Shown: positions 8,701-17,570, counted from the first letter of the stretch. The stretch: DNA of 36,471 bases from a bacterium (GCA_023246095.1 JAHFJA010000011.1:1-36471), one strand, 5' to 3'. A program made the numbers and translations. The notes: generated from the sequence alone by a model not told the origin.

Positions 8701-11427
8701 TTATACCAGTCTTTTTCGCTGTTGCTCCATGCGTACCAATTCATCTTGGTAATTTGCGATTTTGAGATTCATTTCTTGAACAATATTTTCAGGTGCTTTG
8801 GCGAGAAATTCCTGGTTTGATAATTGAGTGTTGGTACGGCCGATTAATGCTTCAATATTTGCAATCTCCTTATCAAGTCGGGTCTTCTCTTCTTCGATCT
8901 TCATTGAGCTCAATGGGATGAACATTTCTATATCCTCAACTTGCATAAATAAAGCACTGGATGGGCGCTCCCCAATTTCTTGAATGGTAACATTTTTTGC
9001 ATGAGTAAGGCGAGATATAGTATTGATGTGGGGCGCAATGAATGCACTTCGATGTGGGGTATAGAGAATGACTTCAATTTCTTCTCCTGCGGGAATGTGA
9101 TTCTCAGCACGTCCATTTCGTATCGTCTGGATGACTTGCTGAATTAATCCAAAATCTTTTTCTACCTGTTCGTTGATTGCTGTGGGATTTGCTTGTGGCC
9201 ATGCGCGTACCATCAAAAGGGATGGTCGTGATGGTTTTACATCAGGAAATGATGGCAGTGCAAGACGATAGATCTCTTCGGTGACAAACGGCACGATTGG
9301 GTGCCAGAGTACAAGAAGCACTTCAAGGATCGAAAGTAATAATGTACGTTTCGCTCCTTCAACTTTGCTGACCTCGATATACCAGTCTGCAAAAACATCC
9401 CATGTGAACACACGGAGAAGTTCAGCAGCTCGAGAAAATTCATATTGATCAATCGAAGCGGAGACTTCAATGATGAGTCGGTTGAGTTTACTGATGATCC
9501 ATAAGTCAGCAAGAGTATAATCCCCTTCTTTGTCATGGGAGTTGGCTGTGAACGTCAATACATACCTACTGATATTCCATAACTTGTTTACAAAATTTCG
9601 GTAGCTTTCAATTTTATCTTCAGAAAGACGAACATTGTTTCCTGGTGTCACGCCAATGAGAAGACTGAGGCGCAATGCATCAGTTCCGTATTTTGCAATC
9701 ATATCTAATGGATCAATCGCTGTTTCTTCGCGTGATTTACTCATCTTTCGCCCGTCCTTGTCTAGCACCATCCCATGGAGGTACACCACTTTAAAGGGTA
9801 CTTCACCAAGAGCGTATTCTGTCATTAAAATCATGCGTGCGACCCAGAAGAAGATAATATCCCACATGGTCTCTAAAACCGTAGTGGGGTGAAATGTGGC
9901 AAGGTCACCTTTTTTAATAATTTTTCCGTCCTTGTATTCGATATTGTCTGGCCACCCAAGAGTGCTAAACGTCCACATGCCGGAGGAAAACCATGTATCA
10001 AGGGTATCTTCCTCGTGGGTGAGATTGGTATTATTACACTTTGGACATTTCAATGGATTTTCGATACTCACAATAGTTTCACCACATCCGCCGTCTTTAG
10101 TGAGACAATACGATACAGGGATCTGATGGCCAAACCAAATTTGACGAGAGATGCACCAGTCGTGAAGATTTTCCATCCATTGAAAATATTGTTTGTCGAA
10201 TCGTTCAGGGATGATTTGGATTTCTTTTGACCTCACTGCTCGTAACGCCATTTCTTTGAGAGATTCATCTCTGCCGGCGACTTTTTTATTGACGTCAATA
10301 AACCATTGAAGTGAAGTGAGTGGTTCGATGATTGTGTCACAACGATAACATAGACCAACCGTTGAAGTGTGCGATTCTTGTTTTTCTAAAAATCCGGCTT
10401 GCTGGAGAGCAAGTCCGACTGCTTCACGCGCAGCAAATCTCTCCATGCCTTCAAATGACTGTATTGCGCCAACATCATATCCTTCTTTTCTTAGTGCATC
10501 AAAATTAAGATTTCCTTCGTCGTTGATAATGCGCAAAACACCGAGCCCGTATTTTTTTCCGATTTCAAAATCATTAGGATCATGTGCAGGGGTGATTTTA
10601 AGCGCACCTGTACCAAACGTCATGTCTACGTACTCATCGGCAATGATAGGAATCTCGCGATTGGAAAGAGGCAACACAATAGCTCCTCCAATATATTGTT
10701 TGTAACGATCATCATTTGGATTTACTGCGATAGCAACATCGCCAAACATTGTTTCTGGTCGAGTGGTTGCGACAGTGATAGATGTGTCACTATTTTTGAT
10801 GGGATATTTAATATAATAAAATGCGCCTTCGCGATCAGTGTGCTCAACTTCATCATCCGCCAGTGTAGACATACAACGAGGACACCAGTTCACGATGCGC
10901 GTTCCTCGGTAGATGAGCCCATCATCGTACATTTTTACAAACATCGTCCGTACTGCGCGCGTCATGGTGGGTTCGAGAGTGTATCTTTCTCTGCTCCAAT
11001 CACAACTTGCACCAAGGAGTCGTCCTTGTCTGCCAATATCACTGCGCGATTGTTCCACATAATCAGACACCCGTTCAAGAAATTTTTCGCGACCTAGATC
11101 ATGGCGCGTGATACCTTCTTTTGCAAGAATCTTTTCTACTTTATTGGTGCTGGCGATAGACGCATGATCGGTGCCAGGAAGCCATAATGTTTTATACCCT
11201 TTCATCCGATGATAGCGAATCATGAGATCCTGCAAAAAATATCCGAGTGCGTGACCTGTGTGCAGTTTTCCGGTCGCGTTGGGTGGTGGCATGATAATAC
11301 AATAAGGTTCGGTCGCATCAGGATACGCATCAGGATTGAAGAGACCCGAATCCATCCATGTTTTGTAGATGCGATCTTCGACTGTTTGTGGCTCGTACGC
11401 CTTGGGAAGGATGTCAGAATTATCCAT
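8701..11427 (-). CDS. valS: valyl-tRNA synthetase
   Basis: MPPPNATGKLHTGHALG (HIGH), GRKMSKS, editing domain, C-terminal coiled coil; start at MDNSDILPKAYEP preferred. Confidence 0.95.
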   Translation of the reverse strand: MDNSDILPKAYEPQTVEDRIYKTWMDSGLFNPDAYPDATEPYCIIMPPPNATGKLHTGHALGYFLQDLMIRYHRMKGYKTLWLPGTDHASIASTNKVEKILAKEGITRHDLGREKFLERVSDYVEQSRSDIGRQGRLLGASCDWSRERYTLEPTMTRAVRTMFVKMYDDGLIYRGTRIVNWCPRCMSTLADDEVEHTDREGAFYYIKYPIKNSDTSITVATTRPETMFGDVAIAVNPNDDRYKQYIGGAIVLPLSNREIPIIADEYVDMTFGTGALKITPAHDPNDFEIGKKYGLGVLRIINDEGNLNFDALRKEGYDVGAIQSFEGMERFAAREAVGLALQQAGFLEKQESHTSTVGLCYRCDTIIEPLTSLQWFIDVNKKVAGRDESLKEMALRAVRSKEIQIIPERFDKQYFQWMENLHDWCISRQIWFGHQIPVSYCLTKDGGCGETIVSIENPLKCPKCNNTNLTHEEDTLDTWFSSGMWTFSTLGWPDNIEYKDGKIIKKGDLATFHPTTVLETMWDIIFFWVARMILMTEYALGEVPFKVVYLHGMVLDKDGRKMSKSREETAIDPLDMIAKYGTDALRLSLLIGVTPGNNVRLSEDKIESYRNFVNKLWNISRYVLTFTANSHDKEGDYTLADLWIISKLNRLIIEVSASIDQYEFSRAAELLRVFTWDVFADWYIEVSKVEGAKRTLLLSILEVLLVLWHPIVPFVTEEIYRLALPSFPDVKPSRPSLLMVRAWPQANPTAINEQVEKDFGLIQQVIQTIRNGRAENHIPAGEEIEVILYTPHRSAFIAPHINTISRLTHAKNVTIQEIGERPSSALFMQVEDIEMFIPLSSMKIEEEKTRLDKEIANIEALIGRTNTQLSNQEFLAKAPENIVQEMNLKIANYQDELVRMEQQRKRLV

Positions 11428-11537
11428 AGAAAATAAAGTAAGAATATAGGTACATAGTACCAATTCGCTAGCAGACAAGCAAATTCCCTTTATATTATGA
11501 GAAAAACGACGTATTTATGGAAACTGACGTAATATTC

Positions 11538-11566
11538 TTGACATTTTTACGAAAACATGATATTCT
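11538..11566 (+). promoter_or_regulatory. sigma70-type promoter
   Basis: TTGACA-N17-TATTCT. Confidence 0.75.
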
Positions 11567-11646
11567 CTAAGTAAGTTGTATCCTTTACAACTGATTTCTG
11601 TGAGCAGCACGGTTGCAAACGATGATGCTCAGATAAGGAGACACAG

Positions 11647-11823
11647 ATGATAGCAGAAGACTTTTCGTCGTCACCCTATCAGGGTAATTACGCACCGGGT
11701 AGGGGGGCAGAAAAAAGTTTATGGGGGTACTCTAACATCCCAAAGTGTAGCACTAGTGTTCATTCCACAAAGAAACTTCTTCTAGGCCATCCGGCGAAGG
11801 AGGAGGACTATATGTGGAGATAA
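11647..11823 (+). CDS. small orphan protein (58 aa), not in supplied ORF track
   Basis: MIAEDFSSSPYQGNYAPGRGAEKSLWGYSNIPKCSTSVHSTKKLLLGHPAKEEDYMWR; AAGGAG SD, consensus promoter upstream, terminator downstream. Confidence 0.6.
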   Translation: MIAEDFSSSPYQGNYAPGRGAEKSLWGYSNIPKCSTSVHSTKKLLLGHPAKEEDYMWR

Positions 11824-11845
11824 CATGATTGCTAATTAGGCGAAT

Positions 11846-11889
11846 ATGGATCCGAAACAACTAATGTTGTCTAGGATCCTATTTATTTT
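11846..11889. terminator. intrinsic terminator
   Basis: GGATCC-gaa-ACAAC-TAAT-GTTGT-cta-GGATCC followed by TATTTATTTT. Confidence 0.7.
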
Positions 11890-12616
11890 GCAAATTTTTC
11901 TTGGCGAGTTCAAAGATGATTCCTAGTGTCTTTGCCAAAGTAGAGCTTTCAATAATAACGGAATTCATTTTTCCATCAAAGGTAACGAGGATAATTTTAT
12001 TATCGACGACCATTACTTCTGCGTGAAAATTAGAATATTCTGGTGGAAGTTTGAAAGAGTTTGTGATGATATCGCTGGGGTCAAGTTCACCTGATACAAT
12101 GTAGTCAAATACTGTTTTTGACTTCCTCAATGCTTCTTTAAGTGTTTTGGTGTCTTCGGTAGAAATAATTTGCTCTGCTGCAACAAGGTCGGAGATTGCT
12201 ATCATTTTTTTTGGCTTAGATAACTCGATTTCCTCCAAGATAGCCTTAATCCCCTCTTTTCCTTCAAACATCTTCACTACTGGTCGTTCTCCATGTGCTT
12301 TAAGTTTGAGTTCAGGCAAGACGCGGTTAAGATCGCTGATCTTTTCTTTCATTTCCTGTTGTTTGCGCTCAGCATAAGAAAGCAGTTTGTCGGGATCTTC
12401 AGATACATAGTATTTCTTTTTTCCTTTCATCAAGCTGGACATCAGCCCTCTGTTGGTGAGGGTCTCAATAGCAACGTATGTCGCTTGTCGAGAGAGCTTT
12501 GTCCGTTTCGTAAGGTCGATAACTGTACCGGGGCCCTGCTCTAAAGAAGCGATGTATGTTTTCGTTTCGCTTTCTACAAAACCCAGTGAGTGAAGGATGT
12601 GGGAGATGTGTTGCAT
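11879..12616 (-). CDS. TrmB-family transcriptional regulator
   Basis: N-terminal winged HTH (LGFVESETKTYIASLEQGPGTVIDLTKRTKLSRQATYVAIETLTNRGLM), C-terminal PLD-like effector domain. Confidence 0.8.
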   Translation of the reverse strand: MQHISHILHSLGFVESETKTYIASLEQGPGTVIDLTKRTKLSRQATYVAIETLTNRGLMSSLMKGKKKYYVSEDPDKLLSYAERKQQEMKEKISDLNRVLPELKLKAHGERPVVKMFEGKEGIKAILEEIELSKPKKMIAISDLVAAEQIISTEDTKTLKEALRKSKTVFDYIVSGELDPSDIITNSFKLPPEYSNFHAEVMVVDNKIILVTFDGKMNSVIIESSTLAKTLGIIFELAKKNLQNK

Positions 12617-12682
12617 ATGTCCAGCGTATAATGCTTATAATGTTGAGAATATTATAGCACATTCTGACAGAAAGCTTTGTTT

Positions 12683-12711
12683 TTGACAAGGGTGAGGGGT
12701 AACCGTATGAT
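12683..12711 (+). promoter_or_regulatory. tRNA promoter
   Basis: TTGACA-N17-TATGAT just upstream of the tRNA. Confidence 0.75.
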
Positions 12712-12721
12712 ACCTTGGTAT

Positions 12722-12798
12722 GCGCGTATAGCTCAGTCGGTTAGAGCAGTGATCTTATAAGTCACAGGTCGGTGGTTCAAGTCCACCTACGCGCACCA
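12722..12798 (+). tRNA. tRNA-Ile(UAU), CCA encoded
   Basis: GCGCGTA/TACGCGC acceptor, GCTC/GAGC D-stem, GTGAT-CTTATAA-GTCAC anticodon arm (anticodon TAT), GGTGG-TTCAAGT-CCACC T-arm, ACCA end. Confidence 0.93.
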
Positions 12799-12827
12799 AA
12801 AATGTCCTCACTGTGGAGGACATTTTT
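12798..12827 (+). terminator. intrinsic terminator after the tRNA
   Basis: AAAAATGTCCTC-ACTGT-GGAGGACATTTTT. Confidence 0.8.
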
Positions 12828-12829
12828 GT

Positions 12830-13600
12830 TTAGGAAATATAAGGAGATTGAGGCACTAAATTTGATTTAGTCGTATCAGGGATGTCGGAACACTCAATTT
12901 GAACATCTACCTGGTTGGAATTATTGGTATCAATTTTTTGTAATACCCCGTCTTTAAGCAAATATTTTTGTGTTGCGCAATTTGCAAGTTCAAGATTGTG
13001 TGTGGCAACAACGATGGTCATTCTTAGTTCCCTGTTCAATGATGAGAATAGCTCCATCATTTCTCGTGCTGTCATACTATCAAGGTCACCGGTCGGTTCA
13101 TCTGCAATAAGTAAATCGGGGTTTGTAACCAGTGCTCTTGCTATGGAAACGCGTTGACATTCGCCTGTCGAAAGTTGCGAGGGGAAACACGCATTTTTTT
13201 CCAAAAGATTGACTTGAGATAGCGCTGCGCATGCGCGCCGTATTCGCTCCTTTTTATTAACCCCCATAGCAAAAAGAGGAAGAGCTATATTTTCTTCTGC
13301 GGTAAGTGTTTTAATGAGATTATGTTCTTGAAACACGATAGCAATACGAGATGCAGAAAAGAGCATGTCTCCATCATGTTCTGTGTCGAGAAGTCCGATT
13401 ATATTTAACAAGGTAGTCTTTCCTACTCCTGACGCACCAGTAATACTAATATAATCTCCAGGATGTATATCGAGCGATATGTTTTTCAAAACAGGAACTA
13501 TTTGTTTTTCAGTATTAAAAGTCCTTGAGAGATTTGATGCCTGTATGATGGGACTTATCGATGTTGTGTTCATATGTTTAGTGTATTTGCCGTAGTGCAT
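12830..13600 (-). CDS. ABC transporter ATP-binding protein (MacB/LolD-like)
   Basis: Walker A GASGVGKTT, signature LSTGECQRVSIARAL, Walker B LLIADEPTGDLD; start may be 13573. Confidence 0.9.
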   Translation of the reverse strand: MHYGKYTKHMNTTSISPIIQASNLSRTFNTEKQIVPVLKNISLDIHPGDYISITGASGVGKTTLLNIIGLLDTEHDGDMLFSASRIAIVFQEHNLIKTLTAEENIALPLFAMGVNKKERIRRACAALSQVNLLEKNACFPSQLSTGECQRVSIARALVTNPDLLIADEPTGDLDSMTAREMMELFSSLNRELRMTIVVATHNLELANCATQKYLLKDGVLQKIDTNNSNQVDVQIECSDIPDTTKSNLVPQSPYIS

Positions 13601-14687
13601 TACTTATATTCATCTGTGAAATGCGCCACGCAAGATGAGCAGACGACATTAATGCTGCAATTATGATAGCAATGATTGTAACCCCGGATACTAAAGGAGA
13701 AACAACAAACACAATCCCCTTCCCAATCCAGGGTTGTATGTATGAAAAACCAAATATCGAAAAATATTGAGAGATACAATATCCAAGAAATATTCCGACA
13801 GTCCCCATTGTGAATGTCTCAATGATGAGTATTTGTACAATACTGAATTTTTTAAAACCCAATGCGCTCATAGTAACTAACTCCTTTCTTTGTCTGTTGA
13901 TCGTAGAATACAATATGAGTGCGTATACTATTGAGCCTAGTAAAATGGCGGTGATGGCGAGTGTTACTATCTCCGAACGGGTGAGATGTTGTGTAATTGC
14001 AGGATGAGCGGTGTTTTTTTCAATAGAAAGGTCAGGATACTCCTGTGAAATAATTGATTGCACTGTGTTCTTTTGTGCTTGATTGTTAATGTGTATAGTA
14101 ATACGATTGATGGTATTACCTTGTCCAAGAGCGTGTTGAAGATTAGGAAGAAAGGCATAAGTGATGTTGTCGTCGTCGGTATTCAAATGATTAAGCACGG
14201 CGATCACTCGAAATGGCTGTGATTGCAGCATTATTCTGTCTCCTAGCGAAACTTTTGCTGTGGAAGCGATTCCGTCTCCCATGATGAGAGAGGGTTCTTT
14301 AGTGAATGTCTCTATATTTCCCTGTTGAAGAGCGTCTGTTTTCCTTTCATTGCGAAGAAAATCAGATGTTACACCTAATATAGTGATTTCCCGTTGCTGG
14401 AAAATTGTTGTTGTTGCTAGTATGGGGTACGCGTGATCAATTTCGTGATGAGCGAGTAATTGTTCGGGGACATCTTCAGAAAAATACGCGTTTTGAGAAG
14501 GATTTTGGGAATAACTTGTTTTACCTACTGTAAGTAGTCCTCCCTCGGTAGGAAAAGGAATACTATTACTGGTTTGCGTCGTACCACCCAATATAAGTAT
14601 AGAGGAGGAGATGAGAGTGAGCCCAATAATACAGATTATTGTGCGACGGTGATTCCTCAAAAGAGTAGTAAAAGCGAGAGAAAACAT
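13578..14687 (-). CDS. ABC transporter permease, FtsX/MacB-like
   Basis: N-terminal TM, periplasmic MacB-PCD-like region, three C-terminal TMs with FtsX pattern (LVTMSALGFKKFSIVQILIIE). Confidence 0.85.
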   Translation of the reverse strand: MFSLAFTTLLRNHRRTIICIIGLTLISSSILILGGTTQTSNSIPFPTEGGLLTVGKTSYSQNPSQNAYFSEDVPEQLLAHHEIDHAYPILATTTIFQQREITILGVTSDFLRNERKTDALQQGNIETFTKEPSLIMGDGIASTAKVSLGDRIMLQSQPFRVIAVLNHLNTDDDNITYAFLPNLQHALGQGNTINRITIHINNQAQKNTVQSIISQEYPDLSIEKNTAHPAITQHLTRSEIVTLAITAILLGSIVYALILYSTINRQRKELVTMSALGFKKFSIVQILIIETFTMGTVGIFLGYCISQYFSIFGFSYIQPWIGKGIVFVVSPLVSGVTIIAIIIAALMSSAHLAWRISQMNISNALRQIH

Positions 14688-14866
14688 GATAGTTAAAAGC
14701 AAAGTTACCTTTTAGTGCCACCATTTTAGCACCTGAAAAGGGATAGGTCAATGGTCTAGTATCCGATTGCATATCGTCATTCATTACATAACATTCTATT
14801 TTAGTACAGATTATAGTTTGTTTTATTTATAACAAGATTTGCTACATTATTATGTCTTATTTCAAC

Positions 14867-14895
14867 TTGACAATATTGTAGAATTGTGCTATAGT
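14867..14895 (+). promoter_or_regulatory. sigma70-type promoter, extended -10
   Basis: TTGACA-N17-TATAGT with TGC before the -10. Confidence 0.8.
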
Positions 14896-14955
14896 ATAGT
14901 CATTGTTAGATATTTTAGTGTTGTGACCCAATGGGGTGGCAAAAGGAGTTTTATA

Positions 14956-15402
14956 ATGCTTAAATCAAAAAAAACTGTTGTTGTGATTTTAGTTGCAGCT
15001 TTCCTTTCTGGTCTTGGTGTTGTGGATGCAAAGGCTGAAGACATCATTGACAGTAAGGCTACAGTAGTGGTTGAAAAAATTGCAAGTTTGCCGGATAATC
15101 CGAAGGCCTTGAATAAAAGCATCAATAATCGATATAAAAAACAAATCGCACAATTAGTGATAAAGGATTATGTTTTTACAAAGTATGGATTCAGTACTAA
15201 TAAGGGGATCGAAGTTACTATAGAGAATTTTAAAAAGGCTCTTACGGAATTGATCTTAGTTGCGGCCGACATGAAATTTGGTAACAATGATGGGGTTGCA
15301 ACACCCGATGAAGTAGACTCAATGATTGCATCTTGCGGTGGAAACCCAGGATTTGAACAGTTAATAGATATTTCTAAGAATTATTCAGTTGAATTTAAAT
15401 AA
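14956..15402 (+). CDS. small secreted protein (148 aa), unknown function
   Basis: MLKSKKTVVVILVAAFLSGLGVVDAKAED signal peptide; AAAAGGAG SD; stop codon overlaps the first parS palindrome. Confidence 0.75.
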   Translation: MLKSKKTVVVILVAAFLSGLGVVDAKAEDIIDSKATVVVEKIASLPDNPKALNKSINNRYKKQIAQLVIKDYVFTKYGFSTNKGIEVTIENFKKALTELILVAADMKFGNNDGVATPDEVDSMIASCGGNPGFEQLIDISKNYSVEFK

Positions 15403-15424
15403 ATTGTTCCACGTGGAACAATTT
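15401..15424. promoter_or_regulatory. parS: parS site 1 (core 15405-15420)
   Basis: AAATTGTTCCACGTGGAACAATTT perfect palindrome; core equals the TGTTNCACGTGNAACA consensus. Confidence 0.93.
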
Positions 15425-15455
15425 GGAAAGTAAAATTATAAAATCGTCGTAAAAT

Positions 15456-15491
15456 AAAGGATATCTCAATCAGGTATCCTTTAATGTTTTC
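15456..15491 (+). terminator. intrinsic terminator of 14956-15402
   Basis: AAAGGATA-N11-TATCCTTT then AATGTTTT, between parS 1 and 2. Confidence 0.55.
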
Positions 15492-15523
15492 ATGATTTCC
15501 TAAATCTAAAGGCATTTTGATAC

Positions 15524-15549
15524 AAAATTGTTCCACGTGGAACAATTTT
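15524..15549. promoter_or_regulatory. parS: parS site 2 (core 15529-15544)
   Basis: AAAATTGTTCCACGTGGAACAATTTT perfect palindrome. Confidence 0.93.
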
Positions 15550-15639
15550 TGGCTCTGAATACGTACTAAGTCGAAGTCGAAAAATAGTAACATGCTGAAT
15601 TCCAATGATAAATATACAAACTCGGCAAATTAATTTCAC

Positions 15640-15667
15640 TCAAATTGTTCCACGTGGAACAATTTGA
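15640..15667. promoter_or_regulatory. parS: parS site 3 (core 15646-15661)
   Basis: TCAAATTGTTCCACGTGGAACAATTTGA 28-bp perfect palindrome. Confidence 0.93.
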
Positions 15668-15702
15668 ACATTTTGAGAAGTAAAAACCCTATAAAATAAC
15701 AA

Positions 15703-15729
15703 AAGCTTCCGAATATTTATCGGAAGCTT
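15703..15729 (-). terminator. intrinsic terminator of 15786-16364 (minus)
   Basis: AAGCTTCCGA-N7-TCGGAAGCTT, followed on the minus strand by TTGTTATTTT. Confidence 0.55.
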
Positions 15730-15754
15730 GGCGAGTATTTAAAATATTACGTGT

Positions 15755-15778
15755 AAATTGTTCCACGTGGAACAATTT
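15755..15778. promoter_or_regulatory. parS: parS site 4 (core 15759-15774)
   Basis: AAATTGTTCCACGTGGAACAATTT perfect palindrome. Confidence 0.93.
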
Positions 15779-15785
15779 GGAGCTC

Positions 15786-16364
15786 TTATTTAAAAAGAGA
15801 TCCATAATGATATAGTTCCATTAAACGTGCTGTCTCGTTTGCATTGATTTCTCTTGCCATCATAAGGTGGAATGTTCGCCATTGGGCGCAACTCTTTTTT
15901 TCGGTGGGGGTATACGCATATCTATAGATTACACCATAGTAACAAGCAAATTGTACATGGGCGGGCACAGATATAGGATTAAGCTCAAACACTTTATGGA
16001 GATGTGCTGGCACTAAACTGTATTGCCGTGTCATGAGACAGGTATGTGCCATCATCAAATAGTCGTTTTCTCCGTTAGCGCTAACTTTTGTGAAGTTTGC
16101 AACGTTTTGAAGTGAATGACTGATAAGACCTTTCTTTGAGAAGGCGATTACTTTCTGTTGAAGCGGACACAGTTTGGTTGGAAGTTTCTTGGAGGTGAGT
16201 CCATCGCACGCACGAGAAACAAGTACAGGGTTAATTTTTTCAATATTGTATTTTTTTCTCTTATAGCCTCTATTGATCTTAAAATCTGCAATACGGTCAA
16301 CTAGAGTAATGAATGTTTTAATGATTTCAATGAACAAAATAATAATTGGGTACATGAAACGCAT
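15786..16364 (-). CDS. hypothetical protein with N-terminal TM, flanked by parS sites
   Basis: AAAGGAGG SD before MRFMYPIIILFIEIIKTF; minus promoter TTGCAA-N17-TATATT at 16410-16438. Confidence 0.65.
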   Translation of the reverse strand: MRFMYPIIILFIEIIKTFITLVDRIADFKINRGYKRKKYNIEKINPVLVSRACDGLTSKKLPTKLCPLQQKVIAFSKKGLISHSLQNVANFTKVSANGENDYLMMAHTCLMTRQYSLVPAHLHKVFELNPISVPAHVQFACYYGVIYRYAYTPTEKKSCAQWRTFHLMMAREINANETARLMELYHYGSLFK

Positions 16365-16441
16365 CGTGAGCACCTCCTTTATATACTCTTAGATAAACTA
16401 CTTATTTCAAATATACAGTGAGATAGGCAAGATTGCAAAAA

Positions 16442-16457
16442 TGTTCCACGTGGAACA
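16442..16457. promoter_or_regulatory. parS: parS site 5 (core only)
   Basis: TGTTCCACGTGGAACA, 16-bp perfect palindrome, flanks not symmetric. Confidence 0.9.
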
Positions 16458-16589
16458 ATATGCGTCGCACAATATTCTGAGTATAAAGAAATTATTATAT
16501 TTGGGGGGATTTTGTGCGTTTCAGACACACTCAAGTTGTCTATGCTATACTATAGATACCATTTCGCTTTCTATTTTTTACACAATCGT

Positions 16590-17147
16590 ATGTCAGAACA
16601 AGCCCTTCGAGGGGGCACCGCACTCATTGATCCCCTCACGATCCTTTCTCATCTTGATATTCATGACGGAGACACTGTCGCCGATCTTGGGTGTGGCGGC
16701 GGCGGACATTTTGTGGGACCTCTTGCAAAGGCCGTGGGTGCGAAGGGAAAGGTTTATGCCGTAGATATACAGAAAAACGTGCTAAAACTTGTCGAGGGAA
16801 AGATGAGACAGGAACACATTTTGAATGTTATTCCGGTTTGGTCTGATTTAGAAAGGGGAGGGATTGCTGATATTCCATCGGGTTCGTGCGACTTGAGCGT
16901 CCTTATAAATATACTGTTTCAAAACACAAAACACGACCGCATTGTACAAGAGGCAAGTCGCATGATAAAGTCGATGGGTCGCGTCATGGTCATTGATTGG
17001 AAGACCTCCGGTTCTCCATTTGGACCCCCTTCAGATCGTCGCGTTTCAGCGCAACAAGTGAAAGATATTGCTCAGGTTTTGAACTTATCGCTTTTGGAAG
17101 AATTCGACGCAGGACCTTATCATTACGGACTTATTTTCAAGAAATAA
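16590..17147 (+). CDS. class I SAM-dependent methyltransferase (UbiE-like)
   Basis: DTVADLGCGGGGHFVGPLAKAVGAKGKVYAVDIQ; ATGCTATACT extended -10 at 16543-16551. Confidence 0.82.
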   Translation: MSEQALRGGTALIDPLTILSHLDIHDGDTVADLGCGGGGHFVGPLAKAVGAKGKVYAVDIQKNVLKLVEGKMRQEHILNVIPVWSDLERGGIADIPSGSCDLSVLINILFQNTKHDRIVQEASRMIKSMGRVMVIDWKTSGSPFGPPSDRRVSAQQVKDIAQVLNLSLLEEFDAGPYHYGLIFKK

Positions 17148-17159
17148 CAGTATACAAGT

Positions 17160-17570
17160 ATGATTGCACCCCATTTGTATGATTTTCATTATTGGTTTTC
17201 TTCTCGCCCGTTCCCTTTAAGTAACAGAGGGGTATATATTTTGCTCTTTATTTTTGTTGGAATGATTGTTGCGGATATTGTTCTGCGAATAATTGCACGG
17301 AAAAAGAGGAAAACGAGAGATGTACTCACTAAACGCATTGTTTCGCGCGTTTGCATCTGTCTTGAAACAATGTCAATTTTTGGGTTAATTCTCCTATTTT
17401 TTGCATTTGAGGGTATTCCTTTGCTTGGGGCGCGCTATTTCCTTCTTGTATGGGGGATAGGTTTGTTGGTGTGGGTATTATCAATCGCACATGAATCATA
17501 CGTTCGCAACCCCGCGAAGCGCGCTGCGGCAATCAAAAAAGGTGAGTTTTCCAAATACTTCAAAAAATAA
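17160..17570 (+). CDS. hypothetical integral membrane protein
   Basis: 136 aa, three hydrophobic segments. Confidence 0.65.
   Translation: MIAPHLYDFHYWFSSRPFPLSNRGVYILLFIFVGMIVADIVLRIIARKKRKTRDVLTKRIVSRVCICLETMSIFGLILLFFAFEGIPLLGARYFLLVWGIGLLVWVLSIAHESYVRNPAKRAAAIKKGEFSKYFKK

Noticed and set aside
15240-15330. Possible EF-hand/dockerin-like loop (DMKFGNNDGVATPDEV)
   Set aside because: Register does not fit a canonical 12-residue loop (position 1 would be Phe).
15401-15778. Regularly spaced repeats resembling a CRISPR array
   Set aside because: Repeats are perfect palindromes matching parS, intervals are about 90-100 nt and contain terminators, and there are no cas genes.
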